Positions 14,877-23,257 of a stretch of DNA of 24,923 nucleotides are shown here, piece after piece (position 1 is the first letter of the stretch; the number at the start of each line of letters is the position of its first letter). The position numbers and the translations under genes are program-made. Location: assembly GCA_035551455.1 (NCBI GenBank), contig DASZMZ010000123.1, positions 1-24,923 on the forward strand. Reading direction: 5' to 3'. The notes below the pieces were generated by a model. The model saw only the letters and a list, made by a program, of their open reading frames with translations. It searched no databases and was not told the DNA's origin. The stretch comes from Sulfopaludibacter sp035551455. GTDB taxonomy: Bacteria; Acidobacteriota; Terriglobia; Bryobacterales; Bryobacteraceae.

Positions 14877-16274
14877 TCACAGCTCCAATCTGATCGTCGC
14901 GCAGACCGACACCTTGTCGATATCCACGCCCCAGCCCTCTTCCACCGGGTAAACTTCGAGCACCTTCTCCGCGCCTTCCGGTGTGATCAGCGTGGCGTGC
15001 TTATACTCGCCAAGATAATGGACGGACACATTCTCCACCGGATAGTCCGAGTAGTTCACAATGTGTACCACCTCGCTCTTCCCATCGGCCGAAACCAGCA
15101 CGTTGGAAAGCATCGAGGCCACGTTGAACAGCCGTACGCCCAAATTGCGCCGGCCCACCATCGAATTCACGTCCTTCCAGATATCGTTGAGCCGCTCGAG
15201 TTCCGCCGGATCCAGCGTGATCTTTTCGCCTTTGGGACTCTGGTCTTTCCAGCCGGGCGGTCCCGTCAGCAGCATGCCGCCGCCGCGCGTGAAGCTCCGC
15301 AGAATGTCCTTCTGCTCCGGCGTCAGGGCGTCGGCGTCCACGTTCACCGCCATCGTGGCGCCGCGCAGCGATTCCGGCGTCAGATGCTCTCGCGGAATCG
15401 GACGCACCGGCGTGTGCTTCACCGCGATCATGTCCAGGATGCCGCCCGAGAGTAAGCCGCCCTTGGAAGGGTCCTGCACCAGCGCCAGCTTTCCGAATTC
15501 GCTCATGTGCCGCCACTCGGGATGGCGTTCGAAGAAGGCCGTCATCGCGCCCATGCGCTGCCAGTCGCGCAGGGCGTCTCCATCCCGCTTCGCCAGTTTG
15601 GCCGCCAAGTCCGTATCCAGCGAGATCACCCAGCGTCCGCCCGACGCCGCCGCATCAGCGATCACTTGCAGGTAGCGCTGACTCGTAATCACGGTATCCG
15701 CCGGCGGCTCATTGCCAATCCACAGCGGTGTGTCGCCCCAGGCGCGCACTGCGCGGATGAAGCCCGTATTCGTATCGATCCACACCGACCCGGTCGGTCC
15801 GGACTTGGCGTGGCCCGCCGCCTGCACCACCACGCCCGGCCACACACCCTGATAGGTGCCGATGATGGACGCGCCGGAGCCCAGCTTCATGCGGCTGCGC
15901 GAGGTCAGTTCGATCACCGGAGCTTTGCCCGCCGCGTCGCGGACGCTCGCCGTTACGTCGGCGGCGAAATCCCCCTCGAGCACCACCCCGGTCAACCGCG
16001 CCGATAAAGCCTTGCGCGTCTCGGCAAGCGGGTCGCCGCCCGGCGTGATCACCGCCAGCGTCACCAGGCCGCGCTCGGCCGCAGCCGCGACCAAGTCCGG
16101 CGTATAGCTTTTCAGGAGCAGGCAATTGATGGGATTGTCAGTGAGCAGTTCCAGCGACTTGGCATCGTTCCACTGCCACCGCGCGGGGACCCAGTCGGAT
16201 GGCGATGGAGCCGCAGCGCCCCAAACCGGCGCGCAACCCAGCACGGCCGCCCAACAGACCGCTCGCATCCACAT
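14877..16274 (-). CDS. Secreted protein of unknown function
   Basis: About 465 residues from the ATG at 16274, with a typical signal peptide (MWMRAVCWAAVLGCAPVWGAAAP). An earlier in-frame ATG at 16310 adds IIEGCATLIG-type residues before the signal. A -10-like TATAGA sits directly before that ATG, so I prefer the internal start; ATG 16268 is another option. The middle contains FIRAVRAWGDTPLWIGNEPP and GRWVISLDTDLAAKL. The region GGGMLLTGPPGWKD, about three quarters of the way along, resembles the class-I glutamine-amidotransferase-like trimerisation domain of beta-galactosidase-type proteins. The C-terminal part (VVHIVNYSDYPVENVSVHYLGE) looks like a beta-sandwich. I see no catalytic motif I can trust. 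A carbohydrate-related role is only a guess. It heads the DUF362-FRG gene string. Confidence 0.7.
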   Translation of the reverse strand: MWMRAVCWAAVLGCAPVWGAAAPSPSDWVPARWQWNDAKSLELLTDNPINCLLLKSYTPDLVAAAAERGLVTLAVITPGGDPLAETRKALSARLTGVVLEGDFAADVTASVRDAAGKAPVIELTSRSRMKLGSGASIIGTYQGVWPGVVVQAAGHAKSGPTGSVWIDTNTGFIRAVRAWGDTPLWIGNEPPADTVITSQRYLQVIADAAASGGRWVISLDTDLAAKLAKRDGDALRDWQRMGAMTAFFERHPEWRHMSEFGKLALVQDPSKGGLLSGGILDMIAVKHTPVRPIPREHLTPESLRGATMAVNVDADALTPEQKDILRSFTRGGGMLLTGPPGWKDQSPKGEKITLDPAELERLNDIWKDVNSMVGRRNLGVRLFNVASMLSNVLVSADGKSEVVHIVNYSDYPVENVSVHYLGEYKHATLITPEGAEKVLEVYPVEEGWGVDIDKVSVCATIRLEL

Positions 16275-16345
16275 ACCTATCAATGTGGCACAACCTTCAA
16301 TAATCCGCATCTATACACGATCCTCGATACGCTATCCTCGAAAGA

Positions 16346-17650
16346 TTGAATCTCCGAGGCCCATATCTCCGCGCGGCATTCTGGGGCGCGGCTGCCCCGT
16401 TGGTCGCCCGCTCCCGCTCCGCTAGTCTGCTCCGCCGCTACCAGGTAGCCCGATTGCGAGCTTTACTCCGGCACACTTACCAGACTGTCCCCTTCTATCG
16501 CCGCCGCTTCGATGACGCCGGTTTCCATCCCGACCAGTTCCGCACTTTGGACGACCTGCGGCGCGTCCCCATCACCACCAAGAACGATCTGAGGGCCGCC
16601 GCCGAGTCGGACGCCATCGCTGCCGATTGCGACCCGGGCCGCCTGATCCGGTATGGCACCGGCGGCAGTACCGGCGCACCTACCGAGGTCCGGTTCACCT
16701 GGTTCGAAGATCGCCTGCTGCGGCTGCTGCGTCTCGACGTCATTCATCGTTACGGACTCCGCCTCAGAGACCTGCGTTGCGCTGTGGTGTATTTCCCGGG
16801 ACCGCACCGCACCGGACTTATGGAACGCCTCGGAATCCTGCGCTATCGCGCGATTCACGCCTTTCAACCCCGGAATGCCATTCGGGAGGCGCTACTGAAA
16901 GAAAGGCCGGACGTGATCCGCGGCTATCCCTCCGCCCTGTCTTCGCTGATTGAGATACTCAGCGAGGAGGACCGAGCCCTCATCCGGCCGCGCTGGATCT
17001 CCACCGATTCTGAAAAGCTTACAGACCTGGCCCGCACGCGAATCGAGGCGGCTTTTGGCGCGCCTGTTTTCGACATCTACGATTGCTTCGAGTGCAACGT
17101 CATCGCTCACCAATGCCCGAAAAGCAACCACTACCACGTACTGGATTCTTCGGTAGTGGCCGAAGTCCTTCACGAGGGCATCCCGGTGCTTCCCGGCGAG
17201 TCCGGCGAATTGGCCTTCACGTCATTGCATGCCTGGGCCGCGCCGCTCATTCGTTACATGCCCGGCGATCTGGTGCAGCAAGGGCCGTCCCATTGCAAAT
17301 GCGGCGCGCCCAATTCCTGCTTGTCCGAAGTATATGGCCGGACCCACGACCTTTTTGTACTGCCCAGCGGCCGCATCATTCATCCTAAGATCTTCGCGGT
17401 GGGGATCTACCCGCTGTGTCCCTATCTGAGCCGCTATCAAATCGTGCAGGACGCCGCCGCCAGCATCGTTGTCAAACTGCAGCCCTCCGCAGGCGTCCGC
17501 CTTCCCCCGGAGCAATTGGAGACTGCCCGGAGCCGAATGACTCGCGAACTTGCTGAAGACGGCGTCTCCTTGAGAATTGAAGTCGTCGACGAGATCCCCT
17601 CGGAATCGAACGGCAAGTTTCGACCCTACCGTGCCGCCAGCGCCGTGTAA
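16346..17650 (+). CDS. PaaK/CapK-like adenylate-forming enzyme
   Basis: A 434-residue member of the phenylacetate-CoA ligase/CapK branch of the ANL superfamily, which activates a carboxylate with ATP. The phosphate-binding loop GTGGSTGAP is at 104-112. YDCFEC, with TDSEKL 20-25 residues before it, and the hinge region YGRTHDLFVLPSGRIIHP (330-347) follow in the usual order. C250, H255, C257, C317 and C319 could bind zinc, as reported for some aryl-CoA ligases of this group. The C-terminal VDEIPSESNGKFRPYR carries the usual lysine (GKFR). The start is TTG 16346, giving MNLRGPYLRAAFW; no ATG is available near it. The substrate is not readable. Its position before an acyltransferase and an A-T-TE protein suggests supply of an activated acid to a small pathway. 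Confidence 0.82.
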   Translation: MNLRGPYLRAAFWGAAAPLVARSRSASLLRRYQVARLRALLRHTYQTVPFYRRRFDDAGFHPDQFRTLDDLRRVPITTKNDLRAAAESDAIAADCDPGRLIRYGTGGSTGAPTEVRFTWFEDRLLRLLRLDVIHRYGLRLRDLRCAVVYFPGPHRTGLMERLGILRYRAIHAFQPRNAIREALLKERPDVIRGYPSALSSLIEILSEEDRALIRPRWISTDSEKLTDLARTRIEAAFGAPVFDIYDCFECNVIAHQCPKSNHYHVLDSSVVAEVLHEGIPVLPGESGELAFTSLHAWAAPLIRYMPGDLVQQGPSHCKCGAPNSCLSEVYGRTHDLFVLPSGRIIHPKIFAVGIYPLCPYLSRYQIVQDAAASIVVKLQPSAGVRLPPEQLETARSRMTRELAEDGVSLRIEVVDEIPSESNGKFRPYRAASAV

Positions 17651-17758
17651 GATCCCGTACAATACTGGATTCTGACTGGTACACTTCCCATTCCGCCAAA
17701 CCATGCGCCGCATCTCGGGGCCGACAGAGCGCTCGAACTCGCCTGCCGGTATGACACC

Positions 17759-18484
17759 ATGCGGCTCGAAACCTACCTCCACCGGGAGCATCTGAGCGAT
17801 CGCATTCGGGTGGCATCCTTCGGTTCCGCCACTGCTCTGCGATTCGATGACGTGGGCTACTTCAATCGCGTCTACTCCGCGGAGCCTGATGTTGTGGAGC
17901 TTCTTCCGGAACTCGAGGAGTTCTACCGCCACGGCAATTTCGGCTGCGAATTGGTGGGGGCTTCGGCTGCCTCGCGCACGGGCTGGAAGCCGTCCCACCG
18001 GTATGCCTGGATGTACGCACCCGATATCGGTACACTCGCACGCGACACCTCCGGCGTCTTCGACATTCGTCCCGTCCAGCCTTCCGAACAAGAGCTGTAC
18101 CTGCTAGTGTATCTGCGAGCTTTTGAGGCGCAGGAAGATCGTATCCCTTCAGCTCTCCGCAACATGCGGCATCTGTTTGACAGGCCGGAGCTGGATTTCC
18201 TGCTGGCCTGGTACGACGGTCAACCGGCAGGTATTGCTCAGTTGATGCGATGCGACGGCGCTGCCCTGCTTTGCGCCGGCGCGGCGTTGCCGGAGTTTCG
18301 CGAAATGGGTTGTCACGCCAGCCTGCTGGCTGCCCGCATCGCTCTGGCCGCCGACGCAGGCTGCCAGCGTCTCTACTCCTGGGCCGTAGCCGGTGGACAG
18401 AGTCATGCCAACATGCGGAAAGCAGGCTTGCAGACCGCCGGAATCACGCAGGCCTGGCGCTATTCTCCCGAGCCTGACCGATGA
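17759..18484 (+). CDS. GNAT-family N-acyltransferase
   Basis: A 241-residue protein whose second half is a GNAT acyltransferase domain. FDIRPVQPSEQELY (about 101-114) starts the domain, DFLLAWYDGQPAGIAQLMRC is the central hairpin, EFREMGCHASLLAARIA is the acyl-CoA pyrophosphate-binding loop in degenerate form, and HANMRKAGLQTAGI is motif B. The N-terminal half may be a second, divergent GNAT-like lobe. The frame is open upstream to 17651 and reads NHAPHLGADRALELACRYDT just before the ATG, which looks coding, yet it has no ATG, GTG or TTG. Either translation starts at a rare codon such as CTG 17672, or the first part was lost. The TGA overlaps the next ATG (ATGA, 18481-18484), so it is coupled to the A-T-TE gene. 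Confidence 0.8.
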   Translation: MRLETYLHREHLSDRIRVASFGSATALRFDDVGYFNRVYSAEPDVVELLPELEEFYRHGNFGCELVGASAASRTGWKPSHRYAWMYAPDIGTLARDTSGVFDIRPVQPSEQELYLLVYLRAFEAQEDRIPSALRNMRHLFDRPELDFLLAWYDGQPAGIAQLMRCDGAALLCAGAALPEFREMGCHASLLAARIALAADAGCQRLYSWAVAGGQSHANMRKAGLQTAGITQAWRYSPEPDR

Positions 18485-21054
18485 CTCCGGTAACTGCCAT
18501 CTTCCGTTCCCCGCATGCCGGCGACAATGGCTTTCAGCCGCGTGCCGGCTTTCGTCCCTTCGATCCCTCAGAGGCCGAATCGACTCTGGCCGAACGGTTC
18601 CGTGAAGTGGCGCAGCGGGCTGGAGCGGCAAGTGCCGTCTTCGATGGCGAATCTTGCACCAGCTATTCCGATCTGCTCCTCGCGGCCGAAGCCATAGCCG
18701 CAGGCCTGCGCTCCCGTTGCGGCACTGAGGGCGGCGTGGTCGCCATTTGCCAGCCCAGCGCGCGCGCCACCGTCGAGACGATGCTGGGCGCGCTGCTCGG
18801 CGGCTTTGCCTACTTCTGCATCGATCCGGCCCTGCCGCGGAAACAAATTGACGAACTGCTGCAGGCGGCCGCCCCAGTCTATGTGGCCGGCCCGGGCTTC
18901 GATCATCAGCGCTCCCCGGAAGCCATCCACACTCGCGGACCGCGCGGTATCGCCGCGCTCTACTCCACTTCCGGATCCACCGGTGAGCCCAAGATGGTCG
19001 CACTCTCTCATCGCGCCATCCTCTTCGACATCGGCAGGCAGACGAACGACCTCTACCTGGCCGCCGGCGATCGCTTCGACTCCCTGTTTTCCTTCTCATT
19101 CAGCGCCGCGCTGGCCACCACTTTCGGAGCCCTGCTCAACGGAGCCGAACTCCACTGCCACGATGCGCGCCGCAGCCTGACGGCACTCCCCGATTGGATC
19201 GCGGGCCGCCATATTACCGTCAGCACCATGACGGTATCCATGCTCCGCCACATCTGCCTGCTGGGCCGCCGCAACGGCGGCTTTCCCGACCTGCGGCTCG
19301 TATCCGTGGGCGGTGAAGCGCTACACGCCGGCGACGTCGAGGCCTTCCGTTCCGTCTTCCCGCCATCCTGCGTGCTGCAAAACGCCATGGCTTCCACGGA
19401 GACCCGCACCTACGCGCAATACTTTGTGCCCGCCCGCGGCGCAGTGCAGGACCCGGTTCCCATCGGCTGGCCGGTGGCTGCCAAAGAGGTCAGTCTGCTC
19501 GATGAATACGGCGCGCCGGTGCCCGCGGGCTCCGAGGGTGAGGTCGCGGTGCGCAGCAGGTACCTGGCCAACGGTTACGCCAACGATCCGGCCCTGACGG
19601 GCCTCAAGTTTCAGCCCCAATCCGATGGCACGGTCCTCTACAAGACGGGCGACCGTGCACGCTTTCAGCCCGATGGCACGCTGCTCTTTCTGGGCCGGAC
19701 CGATTCACAAGTCAAGATCCGCGGCCACCGTGTCGAACTGGATGCCGTCGCGCGAACGGTCGAGCTTTATCCACCGGTCCGAACCGCGGTCGTGATCACG
19801 TCCAGCGACTCGGCCGGCAATGATCGTCTGGTGGCTTACGTGGTTCTGCGCCCCGATGCCGAGGCGGCCGAAGCCGGCCTGCGCCGCTTTCTGCGAGAGC
19901 AGCTCGCCGAGTACGCCATACCGGGCAGCATCGTCTTCCTGCCGGAACTGCCGCTCAACGCCAACTTCAAGGTGGATCGCCGCCGCTTGCCGAAAGCCGC
20001 CGTTCCGGCCGGCGGCGCCCGCTCCGTCCTGCGCGAAATCTGGGAGTGCGCCCTCGATCGCCCCGACGTGCCGGACGACGCGCCATTTGCCGACTTGGGC
20101 GGCGATTCGCTCATCGCCGTTCGCATTCTGGTAGCCGTGAACGAACGCTTCGGCTGTAGCCTGCCCCCCGACGCCCTTCACCGCTTTCCCACCCTGCGGC
20201 AGATGGCTGCCGGCGTCGACAATGCGATGCGCGGAGAGGTCTCTGGTGGCGGCCTGATCGTGTTTCAGGCCGGTGGTTCGGAGGACCCCTTCTTCTTTGT
20301 GGCGGGATTGGGAGGTTCGGCTGCCGGCTACGAGCATCTCGGCCGGAGACTGCCGCCGGGGCACCCCGCTTACGGTCTGAATATCAGCGATGCGCTCGCC
20401 GGCCCGCGGACATCCATCCAATCGTTGGCCGCCGCCTTAGTGCGGCAGGTGGTCGCGCTGGTTCGGCCTGAGCAGCGAGTGGTTCTGGTCGGCTATTCCT
20501 TCGGCGGCATCCTCGCGCTGGAAATGGCTCGCCAACTCCGGACCGCCGGCTTTGATCCCATACCGGTCGTCATCGATATGCCTGCCGTGAATGGCAGCTC
20601 TCGAACACCGCTCGGCCGCCTCCGCGACATTCTCCAGAACCTGCCCGCCTGGTCGCTACACGAGGCCGCTCACTTTCAACCGCGTGAATTTGGCAGGCGC
20701 GCTTATGGCAACCTTCGCAAGTTGGGCCGGGAGCTGCTGGCCCGCCCCGCGCCTTTGGAACTCGATCCCCTGATCTACTTCGGCAAGGCCAGCCTGCCCG
20801 CACCCTACCAGGCCTTCCTCACTGCCATGTATCGCGCCATGTGCGAATACGTGCCGGGAACCTATGGAGGCAGGATGATTCTGTTGCGCGCCAAAACTCC
20901 CACGCTCTTTCGCACCACGGATCGGGCAATGGGCTGGCAGGCCGTCGCCCCGGGCAAAGTGGAAGTCCACGCCATCCCCGGCTCGCACGATACCTGCGTC
21001 TCCGAAGAGCACGGCGCGGAACTGGCCCTGATCCTGTCCTGCTGTACCCGCTAA
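18481..21054 (+). CDS. A-T-TE nonribosomal-peptide-synthetase-like protein
   Basis: An 857-residue single-module synthetase with no condensation domain. The adenylation domain (about 35-505) shows STSGSTGEPKMV (162-173), NAMASTETRT (301-310), YKTGDRARFQPDG (387-399) and the catalytic lysine K497 in NANFKVDRRR. The thiolation domain (about 512-580) has LGGDSL with the phosphopantetheine-accepting S543. The thioesterase (about 590-857) has GYSFGG with S673, D699 and H836 as the likely triad. In the substrate pocket SFSAALATTF replaces the usual SFDASVWEIF, so S208 stands where the Asp that binds the amino group should be. This points to a keto, hydroxy or aryl acid rather than an amino acid. 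A-T-TE enzymes such as furanone and quinone synthetases dimerise aryl-pyruvates; that similarity is of layout only. The ATG overlaps the GNAT stop. Confidence 0.9.
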   Translation: MTPVTAIFRSPHAGDNGFQPRAGFRPFDPSEAESTLAERFREVAQRAGAASAVFDGESCTSYSDLLLAAEAIAAGLRSRCGTEGGVVAICQPSARATVETMLGALLGGFAYFCIDPALPRKQIDELLQAAAPVYVAGPGFDHQRSPEAIHTRGPRGIAALYSTSGSTGEPKMVALSHRAILFDIGRQTNDLYLAAGDRFDSLFSFSFSAALATTFGALLNGAELHCHDARRSLTALPDWIAGRHITVSTMTVSMLRHICLLGRRNGGFPDLRLVSVGGEALHAGDVEAFRSVFPPSCVLQNAMASTETRTYAQYFVPARGAVQDPVPIGWPVAAKEVSLLDEYGAPVPAGSEGEVAVRSRYLANGYANDPALTGLKFQPQSDGTVLYKTGDRARFQPDGTLLFLGRTDSQVKIRGHRVELDAVARTVELYPPVRTAVVITSSDSAGNDRLVAYVVLRPDAEAAEAGLRRFLREQLAEYAIPGSIVFLPELPLNANFKVDRRRLPKAAVPAGGARSVLREIWECALDRPDVPDDAPFADLGGDSLIAVRILVAVNERFGCSLPPDALHRFPTLRQMAAGVDNAMRGEVSGGGLIVFQAGGSEDPFFFVAGLGGSAAGYEHLGRRLPPGHPAYGLNISDALAGPRTSIQSLAAALVRQVVALVRPEQRVVLVGYSFGGILALEMARQLRTAGFDPIPVVIDMPAVNGSSRTPLGRLRDILQNLPAWSLHEAAHFQPREFGRRAYGNLRKLGRELLARPAPLELDPLIYFGKASLPAPYQAFLTAMYRAMCEYVPGTYGGRMILLRAKTPTLFRTTDRAMGWQAVAPGKVEVHAIPGSHDTCVSEEHGAELALILSCCTR

Positions 21055-21064
21055 CTCGTCCTGC

Positions 21065-21766
21065 CTATGACGGCCGAATCAGCTTCGCCAGTGTAAATGC
21101 CGCTGCCGACGCCAGGCCGCCGATCACCACAGTCTGCAGCCCGCCCCGAAACGGCGAGATGCCGGTCATGCGACCCTTCACGTAGCCGAAGATGAACAGC
21201 GCGATCAAGGTAACCACCACCGAGATGGAGAGCGCCTGGTCCAGATTCTTCGCCATCATATACGGCGCCAGCGGCACCATGCCGCCCAAAATATACGACG
21301 CCGCGATGGTGATGGCGCTGTTGCGCGCCCGTTTCGGGTCGGGCTCGTCGAAGCCCAATTCGAACTTCATCATGAAGTCCACCCAGCGGGTCTGGTCCGC
21401 GCAAATGGCCTTGACTACCGGCGCCAGTTCTTCCTCGCTCATGCCGTACCCGCGGAATACGTCGGCCACCTCTTCGGTTTCCTTGGCCGGCAGTTCCACC
21501 GTCTCGCGAATCTCCCGCTCCCGTTCGCTTTTGTAATGGTCGCGGTCCGTGCGCGCCGCCAGATAGCCGCCCAACCCCATGGCGATCGAGCCCGCGGCAA
21601 TTTCCGCCAGCCCGGCAATCACCACAATCCCCGTCTGCGATACGGTGCCGGAGAGGCCGGCAGCCAGCGCGAACGGCACCGTGAGGCCGTCCGACATCCC
21701 GATTACGACATCCCGGACAGTCTCCGAGGCTTCAAAATGGGCTTCGACGTGATGAGATGCAGGCAT
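21065..21766 (-). CDS. VIT1/CCC1-family iron/manganese transporter
   Basis: A 233-residue inner-membrane protein of the VIT family, which moves Fe2+ or Mn2+ out of the cytoplasm. VRDVVIGMSDGLTVPFALAAGL (17-38) is the family's first transmembrane segment. TM2 includes GLAEIAAGSIAMGLGGYLA. The acidic helical hub between TM2 and TM3 (residues about 75-140: KETEEVADVFRGYGMSEEEL, then FMMKFELGFDEPDP) corresponds to the cytosolic metal-binding domain. Three more hydrophobic segments follow (SAITIAASYILGGMVPLAPY, ISVVVTLIALFIFGYVKG, GGLQTVVIGGLASAAAFTLAKL). It starts 30 bases after the oxidoreductase beta-gamma gene and may be the last gene of that operon. A link between iron handling and an iron-sulfur enzyme complex is reasonable but inferred. 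It ends 10 bases from the convergent A-T-TE gene. Confidence 0.9.
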   Translation of the reverse strand: MPASHHVEAHFEASETVRDVVIGMSDGLTVPFALAAGLSGTVSQTGIVVIAGLAEIAAGSIAMGLGGYLAARTDRDHYKSEREREIRETVELPAKETEEVADVFRGYGMSEEELAPVVKAICADQTRWVDFMMKFELGFDEPDPKRARNSAITIAASYILGGMVPLAPYMMAKNLDQALSISVVVTLIALFIFGYVKGRMTGISPFRGGLQTVVIGGLASAAAFTLAKLIRPS

Positions 21767-21796
21767 GAACTGTACATCATCGCATCCTTTTGGCTT

Positions 21797-23257
21797 TTAT
21801 ACGCCCCAGAGGTAGTCCTCGCTCACCGGAACCGCCGCCTTGCGCATCTCCTCGCGGCCGCGCTCCATCGCCAATACGTCGATGTCGAACCACTTCTGGC
21901 TCTTCACCAGTTTGCGCAGCGCCAGGGTGGCCTGTTCGCTCTCTACCATGTCCGTGGCTTCGAGCAGCGCGCCCAACACCACGATATTCGCAGCCTTGGT
22001 CACGCCCATTTCGTCGGCAATATGGGTGAACGGCAGCGCCACCATGCGGACGTCGTCGCGCGCACATCCCTCCGGAATCGCCTCGCCGTTATACAGCACG
22101 ATGCCGCCGGGCTCCACCGTCGCGAGGAACTTGTGCAGCGAGGGCTCGTTCAGCGCCAGCAGCACATTCGGTCTGGTCACTAGCGGCGAATCGATGGGGT
22201 GGCTTGAAATGCGCACATGGCAATTGGAAGTGCCGGAGCGCATCTCCGGTCCGTAGGAGGGCAGCCACGATACCTGGTATCCGCCATCCAGGCCCGATTC
22301 GGCCAGCACTTCGCCCAGCATCAGCACACCCTGCCCGCCGAAACCGGCCACTTTGATGCGGTAATCGATCGGATTGGCGTCCACAGCCTGCGGCGCCGCC
22401 GGTCCGTCCGATTCCAGGTCCAATAGGGCGGGCAACTCCTCCAGGCTGGGCGGCGCCGCGTGAGCCGGGCGCGGTGCGGCTGAAGCCGTACGATCGCGGT
22501 AATTGCCGATGGCGAAAGTCGACGCCATCTCCTCACGCACGAAACGCTGCGCCTCTACCGGATCCATCTTCCAAATGGTCGGACACGGCGAAAGCACCTC
22601 TACCAGCGAGAAGCCCAGGCCTTTCACCTGATTCTCCAGCGCTTTGCGAATCACCTTGGCCGCGCCCATGATTTGCTTGTTGTTGCCCAGCCCCACCCGC
22701 TCCAAAAACACCGGAGCCTCTAGGCTGGCCAGCAGTTCACAGACGTGCAGCGGGTAGCCTTCGTTCATCGGGTCGCGACCCAGCGGCGAGGTGGTGCTCT
22801 TCTTGCCCAACGGCGTGGTGGGGGCCATCTGCCCGCCGGTCATGCCGTAGATGCCATTATTCACGAAGATCACCGTGATCGGTTCTCCGCGATTCGCCGC
22901 GTGCACAATCTCCGCCGTGCCGATCGCGCCCAAGTCGCCATCGCCCTGATATGCCATCACGATCTTGTCCGGCAGGCTGCGCTTCACCGCCGTAGCCACC
23001 GCCGGCGCGCGCCCGTGCGCCGCCTGCACGTTGCCCACGTCGAAATAGTAATAACCGAATACCGAGCAGCCAACCGGACTGATCAGGATAGTGCGGTCCT
23101 GCACGCCCAATTCGTCTATGGCCTGCGCCACCAGTTTGTGGACGATGCCATGGCCGCAGCCCGGGCAGTAATGCGTCTGGTGCTGCAATTCCGCCTTGCG
23201 CTCGAAGCAGTTGTAGAAACTGTCCGGCCGTTCGTGTGTCAACGTGAAGCTACCCAT
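21797..23257 (-). CDS. 2-Oxoacid:ferredoxin oxidoreductase, fused beta (TPP) and gamma subunits
   Basis: A 486-residue fusion. The N-terminal part (to about 255) is the thiamine-pyrophosphate subunit: CPGCGHG (31-37), PVGCSVFGYYY, and YQGDGDLGAIGTAEIVHAAN with VNNGIYGMTGGQMAPTT, the magnesium-TPP site. A 40-residue Ala/Pro-rich linker (about 256-297, with SAAPRPAHAAPPSLEELP) leads to the gamma subunit, starting YRIKVAGFGGQGVLMLGEVL and followed by SYGPEMRSGTSNCHV. In most organisms these are separate chains. Together with the alpha and ferredoxin subunits the enzyme oxidatively decarboxylates a 2-oxoacid to acyl-CoA and reduces ferredoxin. The alpha subunit suggests branched-chain 2-oxoacids. 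The ATG overlaps the alpha stop by 8 bases (ATGGGTAG), with GAGGTG as ribosome-binding site inside the alpha gene. Confidence 0.92.
   Translation of the reverse strand: MGSFTLTHERPDSFYNCFERKAELQHQTHYCPGCGHGIVHKLVAQAIDELGVQDRTILISPVGCSVFGYYYFDVGNVQAAHGRAPAVATAVKRSLPDKIVMAYQGDGDLGAIGTAEIVHAANRGEPITVIFVNNGIYGMTGGQMAPTTPLGKKSTTSPLGRDPMNEGYPLHVCELLASLEAPVFLERVGLGNNKQIMGAAKVIRKALENQVKGLGFSLVEVLSPCPTIWKMDPVEAQRFVREEMASTFAIGNYRDRTASAAPRPAHAAPPSLEELPALLDLESDGPAAPQAVDANPIDYRIKVAGFGGQGVLMLGEVLAESGLDGGYQVSWLPSYGPEMRSGTSNCHVRISSHPIDSPLVTRPNVLLALNEPSLHKFLATVEPGGIVLYNGEAIPEGCARDDVRMVALPFTHIADEMGVTKAANIVVLGALLEATDMVESEQATLALRKLVKSQKWFDIDVLAMERGREEMRKAAVPVSEDYLWGV

Noticed and set aside
17703..17795. Small open frame starting ATG 17703 before the GNAT gene
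   Set aside because: The 30-codon product has no features, and the neighbouring frame reads coding-like sequence continuous with the GNAT protein.
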